A stretch of 32,834 nucleotides of DNA from Candidatus Doudnabacteria bacterium RIFCSPHIGHO2_02_FULL_43_13b (GCA_001777655.1 MFER01000005.1:14587-47420), one strand, 5' to 3'; shown: positions 9,123 through 16,210, counted from the first letter of the stretch. The notes: a model not told the origin generated them from the sequence alone. A program made the numbers and translations.

Positions 9123-9596
9123 TTAATTAATTAATTGGTATTTTAAATAATTTAATGTTTGCGGCGGAGCATAACTATAGGGCAGCACTAAATGCTCTTC
9201 TGAAAAATGTTGGCCGCAACCTCCGGAAGTTGTAGAAGCCGATAAATCAATCAATGCCCCCAAAACTCTTCCTCGTGTTGTAAACGTATCATCAGGCAAA
9301 ACCGCGACTTGAGTAAAAGCTACGTAAAACCGGTCCAAAAAAATTTCTGACGACTCAAACATCAATTGAATCACTGCTAACTGCTGTTGTGCTTGATCAT
9401 GCAGATCGAAGATTGGTACTGCTTTTACCAAGTCCGCCTGGTTCTCAAAAGATAATTGCGAAAAACCCATAGCCATGATAAGGCTTAGGCCAATCACAAT
9501 AGTTATGACCACTGACGCGTCAAAGGAATTCAGATCCTCATAATCTGTTTTCATGCCTTTTTTAGGTTGGATTTTTGGTTTTTGTGTCTGCGCCAC
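9123..9596 (-). CDS. Single-pass membrane-anchored protein (157 aa), unknown
   Basis: First gene of the surface operon. A basic N-terminus (KPKIQPKKG) is followed by one membrane helix (SVVITIVIGLSLIMAMGFSQL, about residues 29-48) and a helical external domain with a GGCGQ turn near residue 126. The start shown is GTG 9596; an in-frame ATG at 9554 (MKTDYEDLN) is the main alternative, and neither has a strong ribosome site. A perfect-consensus promoter at 9627-9655 drives it. No family is recognised. The post-helix motif IFDLHDQAQQQ is similar to that of the next gene. Confidence 0.6.
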   Translation of the reverse strand: MAQTQKPKIQPKKGMKTDYEDLNSFDASVVITIVIGLSLIMAMGFSQLSFENQADLVKAVPIFDLHDQAQQQLAVIQLMFESSEIFLDRFYVAFTQVAVLPDDTFTTRGRVLGALIDLSASTTSGGCGQHFSEEHLVLPYSYAPPQTLNYLKYQLIN

Positions 9597-9626
9597 TTTG
9601 GGGCGAATTGAAATTTTCTTATCTTT

Positions 9627-9655
9627 ATTATAGCAAATTTTTGTGCTTCTGTCAA
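9627..9655 (-). promoter_or_regulatory. Perfect-consensus promoter TTGACA-17-TATAAT with extended -10
   Basis: On the minus strand TTGACA (9655-9650), 17 nt, then TGC-TATAAT (9632-9627). This is the strongest promoter in the window and implies high expression of the surface operon at 3238-9596. Confidence 0.85.
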
Positions 9656-9703
9656 CTCCACGCTCCAGTCGGAGTTCCGACTCCCGCCTTGGCGGGGCGT
9701 CGG

Positions 9704-9730
9704 AAAAAAACCCCGGGATAGTATCCGGGG
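9704..9730 (-). terminator. Intrinsic terminator after rplL
   Basis: On the minus strand a GC-rich hairpin, CCCCGGATA-CT-ATCCCGGGG, is followed by seven T. It lies about 90 nt after the rplL stop and before the surface-operon promoter. Small palindromes rich in GTCGGAG and GGCGGG lie just beyond it. Confidence 0.75.
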
Positions 9731-9748
9731 CCTGGCCCCTTTCATCTC

Positions 9749-9807
9749 GTCATTCTGAACTTGATTCAGAATCCAAAAACTGGATCCCGCATCAAGTGCG
9801 GGATGAC
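9749..9807. repeat. REP-like palindromic repeat (GTCATTCTGAA type)
   Basis: Two linked palindromes: TTCTGAACTTGATTCAGAA and ATCCCGCATCAAGTGCGGGAT, bounded by GTCAT and ATGAC. This is the widespread bacterial repeat often seen between genes. It sits directly behind rplL and merges with the palindrome at 9805-9830. Confidence 0.7.
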
Positions 9808-9830
9808 TTTGAAATAGTTATTTCAAAGTC
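9805..9830. repeat. Perfect 26-nt palindrome spanning the rplL stop codon
   Basis: GACTTTGAAATA and TATTTCAAAGTC are perfect 12-bp arms around a 2-nt centre. The right arm encodes the last residues of L7/L12 and its stop, and the left arm continues into the REP-like repeat. A duplication made when the repeat arrived is one explanation. Confidence 0.6.
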
Positions 9831-10195
9831 ACCTTGGCGCCCGCTTCTTCTAATTTTTTCTTCAGCTCTTCGGCTTCAGCTTTCGCGATATTTTCCTTAA
9901 TCGGTTTAGGAGCCGCGTCTACCAAATCTTTGGCTTCCTTCAAACCCTTACCAGTTACTTCTCTGACAACCTTGATAACGTTGATCTTATTTGCTCCTGC
10001 TTCGGAGAGTTCCACCGTAAACTCTGTCTTTTCTTCTGTTCCGACGCCCGGCGTAGCCGTGGTCGGAACAACTCCGACTGCAAACGTCGGAGCTGCTGAT
10101 ACGCCAAATTTTTCTTCCAAAACTTTAACTAACTCGGATAATTCCAAAGCGGTAAGTTTTTCAATTTCTGAAACTATATTATCGAAATTCGCCAT
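9818..10195 (-). CDS. rplL: 50S ribosomal protein L7/L12
   Basis: The stalk protein of the large subunit, which recruits translation GTPases. Its 125 residues show the full family layout: an N-terminal dimerisation region ([19 protein letters not shown]), an Ala/Pro/Thr/Val-rich hinge (about residues 33-55) and the C-terminal domain with [20 protein letters not shown] and the closing [16 protein letters not shown] strong AAGGAGAA ribosome site lies just before the ATG. It follows rplJ by 12 nt, the usual order. Its stop codon lies in a perfect palindrome (9805-9830). Confidence 0.97.
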   Translation of the reverse strand: MANFDNIVSEIEKLTALELSELVKVLEEKFGVSAAPTFAVGVVPTTATPGVGTEEKTEFTVELSEAGANKINVIKVVREVTGKGLKEAKDLVDAAPKPIKENIAKAEAEELKKKLEEAGAKVTLK

Positions 10196-10207
10196 ATGTT
10201 CTCCTTG

Positions 10208-10738
10208 TCATACTCCTCGACCTTTTACATCTTTAATTGCGTTTAATACATTCAACAATTTTTTGGTATTTCCGGATAATACCGTGACCAATCCGCGGGC
10301 AGGACCTGTCAATACAGAAACCAATTGCCCCAGCAATTGAGGTTTAGTTGCTAACGATGCCAGTCGCAAAACTACGTCTGGTCCAACAATCTCTTGGTTG
10401 AATACTCCCCCGTCAAAAACCAACTGCGGGTTATCTTTAACTAAACTTTTCAAAATCCGCGCAGGGGCCGCTTCTTCATCAACTGATGTTGCCAGAGCTA
10501 CTGGCCCGTTATATTTAAAATTATCAAGTTTGATACCTAACGCTTGCAAAGCTTTTTTCAACAATGTTATTTTGACCACCTGATATTTCACATTTTCTTT
10601 ACGCAAAATTTTTCGCACTAAATCTATCTGCTTGACGGTCAGTCCGCGATATTGCGTAAAGACAATTCCTTTGGCGCTTTTAAGCTCTTGGGTAATCGCG
10701 GCGAGAGTGGTTGTTTTTTGCGCTTTCGATTTGGCCAT
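10208..10738 (-). CDS. rplJ: 50S ribosomal protein L10
   Basis: L10 anchors L7/L12 dimers to the ribosome. This 176-residue protein has the typical N-terminal rRNA-binding domain: AKGIVFTQYRGLTVKQIDLV, then RKILRKENVKYQVVKITLLK, with LLGQLVSVLTGPARGLVTVL further on. A C-terminal helical tail for L7/L12 binding ends KDVKGRGV and is short. It is translated with rplL from the promoter at 10931-10959 behind an L10-type leader, so feedback by the L10-L12 complex on its own mRNA is the expected control. Confidence 0.96.
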   Translation of the reverse strand: MAKSKAQKTTTLAAITQELKSAKGIVFTQYRGLTVKQIDLVRKILRKENVKYQVVKITLLKKALQALGIKLDNFKYNGPVALATSVDEEAAPARILKSLVKDNPQLVFDGGVFNQEIVGPDVVLRLASLATKPQLLGQLVSVLTGPARGLVTVLSGNTKKLLNVLNAIKDVKGRGV

Positions 10739-10845
10739 AAAAAACTGTCCTTAATCCAAAGACAGTAAGTGTTCTATCCTGCGTAGCAGATTAATCCAGC
10801 TCCAGTTTTTCAAACTGGGGCTGGAGGCTACGGTCTTTGGACATA
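10739..10845 (-). promoter_or_regulatory. L10 (rplJ) autoregulatory leader
   Basis: The transcribed leader contains GTCCAAAGACCGTAG near its 5' side and ACTGTCTTTGGA just before rplJ; the CCAAAGAC and GTCTTTGG halves pair. A hairpin (CCAGTTTGAAAAACTGG) and a bulged CTGCTACGCAGG arm lie between. This is the layout of the L10 leader family, bound by L10(L12)4. The ribosome site AAGGAC lies at the base of the last arm. Confidence 0.65.
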
Positions 10846-10848
10846 TTT

Positions 10849-10917
10849 ATCCCGGTTAGAAGTAAGTTGCCTTTCGGCAACTGCCGATGCCGTTTGGCAT
10901 CGGACTTCTAACGGGAT
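10849..10917. repeat. Repeat with inverted ends ATCCCGTTAGAAGT, copy 2, three-way-junction fold
   Basis: On the minus strand the ends ATCCCGTTAGAAGT and ACTTCTAACCGGGAT enclose two perfect hairpins (CCGATGCC/GGCATCGG and GTTGCC/GGCAAC), forming a cloverleaf-like cruciform. It lies inside the rplJ leader, between the promoter and the L10-binding region. It belongs by its ends with the elements at 8988-9093 and 24715-24820 but has a different interior. Confidence 0.6.
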
Positions 10918-10930
10918 TAAGTTCTCAAAT

Positions 10931-10959
10931 AGTATATACGTTTACACAGAGTCCGTCAA
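10931..10959 (-). promoter_or_regulatory. rplJL promoter TTGACG-17-TATACT
   Basis: On the minus strand TTGACG (10959-10954), 17 nt, TATACT (10936-10931). It starts directly behind the mltG stop codon. The expected transcript start near 10924 gives a leader of roughly 185 nt. Confidence 0.8.
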
Positions 10960-10962
10960 GGC

Positions 10963-12048
10963 TTATTTCAAATTCAAATACTTAGCTTTATTCACGTTAT
11001 GTTCAGCTAAGGTTTGGGCGAATACAGCCTCCCCATCAGACTTGTTGATAAAGTAAAAATAGCCGGATTGGGCCGGGTAAATGGCCGCCATGATCGAACC
11101 GAGGCCGGGATTGGCGATTGGCCCTGGCGGCAATCCAGGGTTTAAATAGGTATTATAAGGCGACTGAGTCTTAACCTGATCGAGGGTGGGTATGCCGCCG
11201 GTATGCCCGAAAATATAGTTAATCGTGGCGTCAGCCTCCAAGGCATGCCCAACCGCCAGCCGGTTATAAAAAACTGAGGCCGCCAACTCTCGCTCCTGTT
11301 GCATAATCTCCTTTTCAGCTTGGGTAATCGTCTCTTTATTTCGGCCGACTTCTTTTTCAATAATAGAAGCTAAAATAATAATATCCTTCAGACTTCTGCC
11401 GGCGGCCTTGGTATCGGAAAGCATTTGATCAGTAAATTTATTTTCAAAGTTCGACAACATTTTTTGAGCTAAGGATCCTGCCCCGTCGTTTTTGCCGATT
11501 TGATAAGTGTCAGGAAATAAAAATCCTTGGTAATTAAAACTTTTTGCGTCTTCGATAAATTTGAAATCAAACTGGGACCGCTGCAATATATCCGCGAACT
11601 CCACCGGTTTGGTAACTATTTGACGAGCCGCTAAATAAGAACTGATCTGGGCGTTGGTCCACCCCTCAATTGTCGTAATCGTCCGCGCCGAAGAGACTAC
11701 CCGCCCATGGGTTAAGATATCAACAATTTCCGTAATCGACATATTGGCATCCAGGGCATATTCGCCGGCTTGAATTTTATCATCCGCGTTGTGCAGTTTT
11801 ATGTAAACCAAAAAAACCCAATTGTTCCGGATAACGCCCGAGGTTTCCAGTTTTGCACCAACCTGTTTAGAATTTGTCCCCTTCTCTATGACAAAACTAA
11901 CCGCCCGGCTTTCAGAACTGGCGGCTTGATTGACCTTGGTCAAGTAGTAAACTGTCATTACCAGTAAGGCCACTGCAACCAAAGTAAAAATGAGTTGGAG
12001 GATTTTTTTGGGGGCTTTGGTCGTTGTTTCTATTTCATACTCATTCAT
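10963..12048 (-). CDS. mltG: Endolytic murein transglycosylase MltG (YceG-like)
   Basis: MltG cleaves nascent peptidoglycan glycan strands near the membrane. The 361-residue protein has a short cytoplasmic tail, one membrane helix (ILQLIFTLVAVALLVMTVYYL, about residues 16-36), a LysM-like region (VSFVIEKGTNSKQVGAKLETSGV) and the YceG catalytic domain. The catalytic Glu is in LASIIEKEVG, and DATINYIFG, PYNTYLNPGLPPGPIANPG and YFYFINKSDG are clear family motifs. The -10 box CATACT ends 6 nt before the ATG, so the mRNA is probably leaderless. The presence of this enzyme shows an ordinary peptidoglycan wall. Confidence 0.95.
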   Translation of the reverse strand: MNEYEIETTTKAPKKILQLIFTLVAVALLVMTVYYLTKVNQAASSESRAVSFVIEKGTNSKQVGAKLETSGVIRNNWVFLVYIKLHNADDKIQAGEYALDANMSITEIVDILTHGRVVSSARTITTIEGWTNAQISSYLAARQIVTKPVEFADILQRSQFDFKFIEDAKSFNYQGFLFPDTYQIGKNDGAGSLAQKMLSNFENKFTDQMLSDTKAAGRSLKDIIILASIIEKEVGRNKETITQAEKEIMQQERELAASVFYNRLAVGHALEADATINYIFGHTGGIPTLDQVKTQSPYNTYLNPGLPPGPIANPGLGSIMAAIYPAQSGYFYFINKSDGEAVFAQTLAEHNVNKAKYLNLK

Positions 12049-12054
12049 GAGTAT

Positions 12055-12083
12055 AGTATGCCAAAAAACAAAGACAATGTAAA
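12055..12083 (-). promoter_or_regulatory. mltG promoter TTTACA-17-CATACT
   Basis: On the minus strand TTTACA (12083-12078), 17 nt, CATACT (12060-12055), then 6 nt and the mltG ATG. The predicted start of transcription coincides with the start codon. Confidence 0.6.
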
Positions 12084-12088
12084 AGCCC

Positions 12089-12568
12089 CTACTTTTTTAG
12101 AGTAACTTTGTTTACACTACTGCCAAAAAATTGTACAACCAAATTAGTATTGTTTTTATAAATTATCGCCAAACCAACTTCTTGATAAAACGGCGACAAA
12201 ATATTCGCCCGGTGGGTTGGAGAAGCCATCCAATTATTTTCCAAATCAGATGCGGAGTTAAAACCGGTGGCCAAATTTTCACCGGCATATGTAAATTCAT
12301 AACCCAAAACCGACAACCAATACCAAGGATCGACCCCGGCGGGGCTGCTGTGGGCAAAATAATTAGCCTTAATCATATCGTTTGCTTTGGCGTAGGCAGC
12401 GAGAGTCAACGTAGGGTTCTCAGTCAATTTTGGCAAACCTCGCATAATCCGGTCTTGATTGACCAATTTTAAGACCTCAACGCGCGTCAAAAGCTTCGGT
12501 GAGGAATTGGCACCCAAAAAAATAACCACGCTTGCTAACAAAATAGCAAAACGGACCTTATTTTTCAT
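12089..12568 (-). CDS. Secreted CAP/SCP-domain protein (YkwD-like)
   Basis: The 159-residue protein has a signal peptide (hydrophobic residues 6-20) followed by one CAP domain. Visible family motifs are LVNQDRIMRGLPKLTENPTL, the first conserved His in YFAHSSPAGVDPW, the GENLATGF segment, and NNWMASPTHRANIL with the second conserved His. The fold is shared with PR-1 proteins; in bacteria the activity is usually unknown, with cell-envelope or sporulation-related roles proposed. It has its own promoter at 12614-12642. Confidence 0.9.
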   Translation of the reverse strand: MKNKVRFAILLASVVIFLGANSSPKLLTRVEVLKLVNQDRIMRGLPKLTENPTLTLAAYAKANDMIKANYFAHSSPAGVDPWYWLSVLGYEFTYAGENLATGFNSASDLENNWMASPTHRANILSPFYQEVGLAIIYKNNTNLVVQFFGSSVNKVTLKK

Positions 12569-12613
12569 TTGTTGTTTTATTTTTCTTTCTCTCTTCTCAA
12601 ACTTTCTATTTAT

Positions 12614-12642
12614 AGTATAGCAAATTTTTCGACAAAAAGCAA
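12614..12642 (-). promoter_or_regulatory. Promoter TTGCTT-17-TATACT with extended -10
   Basis: On the minus strand TTGCTT (12642-12637), 17 nt, TGC-TATACT (12619-12614), pointing to the CAP gene. The -35 box lies inside the terminator of the upstream gene. Confidence 0.65.
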
Positions 12643-12658
12643 CCCTGGTTTGGGTTGC
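12634..12658 (-). terminator. Intrinsic terminator of the TM-helix protein gene
   Basis: On the minus strand GCAACCC, a 6-nt loop, GGGTTGC and five T. It shares bases with the -35 box of the next promoter. Confidence 0.7.
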
Positions 12659-12741
12659 GTATTGTTTTTTGATGGAAATATAAAGAACTAAAAATATTTC
12701 TAGGCGTTTCTATAACCTATCACCTAAAACCTATAACCTGT

Positions 12742-13431
12742 TTATGACTTGATATCTTTCTCTATTTTGTCCAAAACTTTGGACGCGTGATCTCGACCGC
12801 CCAATCCAAACGCCAATCCCCCAGCAATTGCCAACATAGCAATAATGCCGGTGAACAAGGTTTGAACGAACGCTGTGGCAACTTGCAATTGATCCAAGGT
12901 TGCTAAGATGGTAAAAACCATCACTGACCATTGGGTAACAGTAGCTAACATATCCGCGGACATCAGTCCCGCCGCTTGAACGCTGTGACGAACCAATTTA
13001 GCGAGGAAGCCGGCGACGAGTGTTCCAACCAAAAGGATCGCGGCGGCAGCAACAACATTAGGAATGTAAAGCAAAACCTGGTTTAAGAATTCTGAAACCT
13101 GGGTCAATCCCAAGATATCAGCGGCTGCGAGGAAAATCGCAATCAACACAAACCACTTCACAACCCATGCTATTGCTCCGGAAACACTCAGTTTCATCCC
13201 GGTACGTGCAGAGAGTTGATCTAAACCGAGCTTGTCTCCCAGCTCGTCTAGTCTTGCAGAGTGCAAAACTTGTCGGAGCAATTTGGCGACAAAACTGGCG
13301 ACGACCCAGCCGACAATCAAAACGATAACTGCGACTAGGAAGTTTGGCAAGAAACTGAGAAATCTTGCGTAAAGATCTTGCAGAGAGCCCGCTACCGCAT
13401 CAGAATAGTTGGTAGCATAATAATCTGGCAT
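12742..13431 (-). CDS. Mechanosensitive-channel-like TM-helix repeat protein
   Basis: A roughly 229-residue integral membrane protein with two copies of the conserved TM-helix unit found in MscS-type and CmpX-like proteins: NFLVAVIVLIVGWVVASFVA with LDELGDKLGLDQL, and NVVAAAAILLVGTLVAGFLA. A final amphipathic Gly/Ala-rich segment (AIAGGLAFGLGGRDHASKVL) is the MscS-type pore-helix pattern. The MscS beta domain is lacking, so it is probably a small or partial channel. ATG 13431 was chosen because AAAGGGGGTG sits 6-7 nt before it; the in-frame GTG at 13440 overlaps that site. The leader is about 187 nt long. Confidence 0.85.
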   Translation of the reverse strand: MPDYYATNYSDAVAGSLQDLYARFLSFLPNFLVAVIVLIVGWVVASFVAKLLRQVLHSARLDELGDKLGLDQLSARTGMKLSVSGAIAWVVKWFVLIAIFLAAADILGLTQVSEFLNQVLLYIPNVVAAAAILLVGTLVAGFLAKLVRHSVQAAGLMSADMLATVTQWSVMVFTILATLDQLQVATAFVQTLFTGIIAMLAIAGGLAFGLGGRDHASKVLDKIEKDIKS

Positions 13432-13624
13432 TACTTTCACCCCCTTTCCTTTCCCCCCAAACTTGAGACGACCTTTTTAAATATTTTTTCCAAAAAATTT
13501 GGAAGCAAGTTTAATCCCCATACCGGGGCAAGACAAAAAAACCAGGCCCTGAAAATGCAGGATTACTTGGTATTTGGCGATTCCGGTTGTCGTTTGGTTT
13601 CCATCAAAATTTACTCTTATATAT

Positions 13625-13653
13625 ATTATAGCACATTTTACAAAAACCGTCAA
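13625..13653 (-). promoter_or_regulatory. Promoter TTGACG-17-TATAAT with extended -10 and long leader
   Basis: On the minus strand TTGACG (13653-13648), 17 nt, TGC-TATAAT (13630-13625). Between the expected start (about 13618) and the ATG at 13431 lies an untranslated leader. It contains a hairpin-like CCTGCATTTTCAGG next to GGCCTGG and a run of seven T, which might be an attenuator. No known riboswitch is recognised. Confidence 0.75.
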
Positions 13654-13654
13654 A

Positions 13655-13733
13655 CCCCGACGCAAGGTCGGGGTTTGCTCCGACTTTAAAACGTCGGAGC
13701 AAACAAAAAACCGCCTTGAGGGGCGGATTTTTT
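13655..13733 (-). terminator. Three tandem hairpins, including a bidirectional terminator, after HU
   Basis: Reading away from the HU gene: CCGCC/GGCGG flanked by A6 and T7 (13705-13733; works in both directions), then TTTGCTCCGAC/GTCGGAGCAAA (13674-13703), then CCCCGAC/GTCGGGG (13655-13673). With the promoter and leader next to it this fills the roughly 300-nt gap between genes. Confidence 0.75.
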
Positions 13734-13746
13734 GTTCTTCCTAACT

Positions 13747-14034
13747 TTAAGCTAAGATTGCGTCCTTGGCTGCTTTAGCTACGCGGAACTTGCAAACAGT
13801 CTTGGCAGGGATCTTGATCGATTCCCCGGTGGCTGGATTGCGGCCCATGCGGGCATCGCGGTGCTTCTTTAAAAGCTTACCTAAGCCCGGAATTGTGAAT
13901 TCGCCCCTCGATTTTGCTTCAGCATAAGCGAGGTTCACGATGGCGTCTAACATTTCGCCGACTTCTTTGCGAGTCTTACCGGTTTTTTCGGCAAGGGCAT
14001 TGAGAGTTTCGGACTTGGTCATTCCTTTGGCCAT
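13747..14034 (-). CDS. HU-family DNA-binding protein
   Basis: HU dimers bend and compact DNA. The 95-residue protein has the complete family layout: helices with MTKSETLNALAEKTGKTRKE, the GEFTIPGLGKL strand turn, and the beta-arm segment RMGRNPATGESIKIPAKTV with the DNA-intercalating Pro, closing with FRVAKAAKDAI. The second start residue (MTKSE at residue 5) is in frame, but AGAAGGGACC before the first ATG supports the longer form. It is expressed alone from an extended -10 promoter at 14106-14114. Confidence 0.96.
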   Translation of the reverse strand: MAKGMTKSETLNALAEKTGKTRKEVGEMLDAIVNLAYAEAKSRGEFTIPGLGKLLKKHRDARMGRNPATGESIKIPAKTVCKFRVAKAAKDAILA

Positions 14035-14105
14035 AAGGTCCCTTCTAGTCCGCCGTAGCCTTCTGGCGAAGGCGGATCGTTTAATTTATTAAAGTTACGT
14101 AAGCT

Positions 14106-14114
14106 AGTATAGCA
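14106..14114 (-). promoter_or_regulatory. HU promoter, extended -10 (TGCTATACT)
   Basis: On the minus strand TGC-TATACT (14114-14106), about 70 nt before the HU start codon. The leader contains a hairpin GATCCGCCTTCGCC/AGAAGGCTACGGCGGA. The -35 region is poor. Confidence 0.55.
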
Positions 14115-14141
14115 AATCCCCAATATTTACGCTAGTAGGGC

Positions 14142-15890
14142 TTATTTGGCAAATCCGCCGGCTTGGATTTCCCACAGTTTTTGGTAAACCCCTTGTTTTG
14201 CTTTAAGTAGTTCTTTATGTTTCCCTTCCTCCACAACCTTACCATTATCAATCACGATAATTCGATCCATCTGCATAATAGTGCTCAATCGATGCGCAAT
14301 GACAATTGTGGTTTTGCCCTTCATTAAGTTTTTCAGCGCATCTTGGATCAGCAGTTCGGATTCGGAATCCAAACTCGAAGTGGCTTCGTCCAAAACCAAA
14401 ACCGGGGCGTTTTTTAAAATCGCCCGAGCAATCGCTACTCGTTGCCGCTCTCCGCCGGAAAGTTTCACTCCCCGCTCTCCGACAAACGTCTCATAACCTT
14501 GAGAAAATTTCCTGATAAATTCATCGGCATGGGCAAACCTGGCAGCTTCATAAACTTCTTGTTTGGAAGCTTGGGGTCTGGCATAGGCGATGTTGTCATA
14601 AAGCGAACGATGGAACAATATCGGATCTTGCGGCACTAAGGAAAGGTTTGCGCGCAAACTGTCCTGAGTAACCAAAGCGATGTTTAGACCATCAATTAAA
14701 ATCTTACCGCCTTGTAGATCGAAGAATCGAAATAGCAATTTCACGATCGTGGTTTTACCGCCACCCGAGGGCCCAATCAAAGCTACTCTCTCCCCTGGTT
14801 GAATCACAAGATTAAATTTCCTAAAAATGCTCTGTTCACTAAGATAACCGAAATTTACATCCACAAATTCAATCTTCCCCGTTCGTACTTGTAACGGCCT
14901 GGCGTTTTGAGCGTCTTGAACTTCATGAGGGGTGGTTAGAATCTCTGTCATTTCTTCCGCATCAGCCAAACGTGAATAAAGATTCTTGATGTGTCGACCC
15001 AAATCCCACAACCTATTGAAAATCTGGATCAGGTAAGCTTGAATCAAAGCAAAGTCACCAATAGTCAAAACCCCTTTCCGCCAAAGCCCGATGGCAAAAT
15101 AAAGAGTTGCGAACTCAAGCAAAGCCATCAGCGCGCCTTGAATCGCTTCGTTGATTGAACCTAAATCCCAAGTCCATTTACGAATCTTATATAATCGATG
15201 ATTGAGTTTCTGAAATGAGGTCAGTTCTTTTTTGGTGCCGCCAAATAATTTAATGGTGATGTTGTTGGTAATCGTGTCGGCCAATCGCCCGCCAACCTTC
15301 GTATCCATGGCCGCGTTTTCGATATCGAACCTCAATTTATATCTGGCAAATGCGACGCTAAACCACCAATAAAGCACTGACCAAACCAAAACTACAACTG
15401 ACAAAATCGGCTGCACAAAATATAAAATCACTAAGACGAGAGCAATTTTAAAGACGGCCGGAAAGATATTCCAGAAAATTTGGTCAGCGATATCCTCAAA
15501 CGCGCGCTCATACCGTCCAACTTTTTTTACTAAACTGCCAGCAAAGTTATTCGTAAAAAAACTATACGCGTGATTATGCAAGTACTCAAAACAAGTATTG
15601 AGTAAATCGCGCATGACGATCGGCTGGAAAAAATTATTTGTGAAAGTCGCGATCCGCCAAAAACCCCAGATGATGAATTGAAAACCCAAGATCAACCAGA
15701 CTACGTGCATTAAATTCTCATAATTGCTACTCCCCGCGATTTGGTTGAACAACCGTCTATACAAAAACGGAACATAGGAGTCTACCGACCAAGCCAACAA
15801 AATGCTGACTGACAAAGCAAAAAACGCCCAAGGATAACGCTTGGAATGTTGCCAATATATTCGTAAAGTTTGCTTCGTTGCTTTTTTCAT
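14142..15890 (-). CDS. ABC transporter, fused permease and ATPase (MsbA/MdlB-like exporter half)
   Basis: A roughly 582-residue half-transporter. The N-terminal 320 residues contain about six membrane helices of the type I exporter fold, with SVVVLVWSVLYWWFSVAF the clearest. The C-terminal ATPase has Walker A GPSGGGKTTIVKLL, the Q-loop LVPQDPILF, signature LSGGERQRVAIARAI, Walker B VLVLDEATSSLD and the H-loop IAHRLSTI, so it should be active as a dimer. The substrate cannot be told from the sequence. ATG 15890 was chosen over an in-frame TTG at 15899. The gene is divergent from tRNA-Thr, with overlapping promoters. Confidence 0.93.
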   Translation of the reverse strand: MKKATKQTLRIYWQHSKRYPWAFFALSVSILLAWSVDSYVPFLYRRLFNQIAGSSNYENLMHVVWLILGFQFIIWGFWRIATFTNNFFQPIVMRDLLNTCFEYLHNHAYSFFTNNFAGSLVKKVGRYERAFEDIADQIFWNIFPAVFKIALVLVILYFVQPILSVVVLVWSVLYWWFSVAFARYKLRFDIENAAMDTKVGGRLADTITNNITIKLFGGTKKELTSFQKLNHRLYKIRKWTWDLGSINEAIQGALMALLEFATLYFAIGLWRKGVLTIGDFALIQAYLIQIFNRLWDLGRHIKNLYSRLADAEEMTEILTTPHEVQDAQNARPLQVRTGKIEFVDVNFGYLSEQSIFRKFNLVIQPGERVALIGPSGGGKTTIVKLLFRFFDLQGGKILIDGLNIALVTQDSLRANLSLVPQDPILFHRSLYDNIAYARPQASKQEVYEAARFAHADEFIRKFSQGYETFVGERGVKLSGGERQRVAIARAILKNAPVLVLDEATSSLDSESELLIQDALKNLMKGKTTIVIAHRLSTIMQMDRIIVIDNGKVVEEGKHKELLKAKQGVYQKLWEIQAGGFAK

Positions 15891-15903
15891 TCGTTTCAAT
15901 CTA

Positions 15904-15932
15904 TTGAAATATTAGCATTTTTCTGTTATATT
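15904..15932 (+). promoter_or_regulatory. tRNA-Thr promoter TTGAAA-17-TATATT
   Basis: TTGAAA (15904-15909), 17 nt, TATATT (15927-15932), followed after about 50 nt by tRNA-Thr. It physically overlaps the opposite promoter at 15909-15938. Confidence 0.65.
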
Positions 15933-15938
15933 ATCCAA
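15909..15938 (-). promoter_or_regulatory. ABC transporter promoter TTGGAT-18-TAATAT
   Basis: On the minus strand TTGGAT (15938-15933), 18 nt, TAATAT (15914-15909), about 18 nt before the ATG at 15890, giving a leader of about 11 nt. It overlaps the tRNA promoter almost completely, so the two directions should compete. Confidence 0.5.
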
Positions 15939-15986
15939 GCAAGTTTATAGGGTTCCCAAAAAATGCCATGCATTTTTTTGGGACGT

Positions 15987-16062
15987 GCCCAGATAGCTCA
16001 GCTGGTAGAGCAACTCCATGGTAAGGAGTAGGTCAGCGGTTCAAATCCGCTTCTGGGCTCCA
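15987..16062 (+). tRNA. tRNA-Thr (anticodon GGT), CCA encoded
   Basis: Acceptor arms GCCCAGA/TCTGGGC, D arm GCTCAGCTGGTAGAGC, anticodon arm ACTCC-ATGGTAA-GGAGT with GGT at positions 34-36, T arm AGCGG-TTCAAAT-CCGCT, and a genomic CCA. A palindrome, TCCCAAAAAA/TTTTTTGGGA, lies just upstream. Confidence 0.95.
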
Positions 16063-16087
16063 GAAACTGTCTTCCAGAAATTAATAA

Positions 16088-16141
16088 CGAAAAAATTGAG
16101 TCGCAGTCCGGTCGAATGACCGGACGAGAACAATTTTTTCG
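16088..16141. repeat. Nested palindrome between tRNA-Thr and rpmG
   Basis: The outer arms CGAAAAAATTG and CAATTTTTTCG are perfect reverse complements and enclose a second hairpin, GTCCGGTC-GAAT-GACCGGAC. A further small hairpin (TTTTGCGAAGCAAAA) lies downstream before rpmG. It could process or end the tRNA transcript, or be a repeat element. Confidence 0.55.
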
Positions 16142-16210
16142 AGAGGAGCAGTACGTCGACCGGAGCGTATTTTGCGAAGCAAAATCGCGCAGGTTCGACC
16201 CATTACGACG

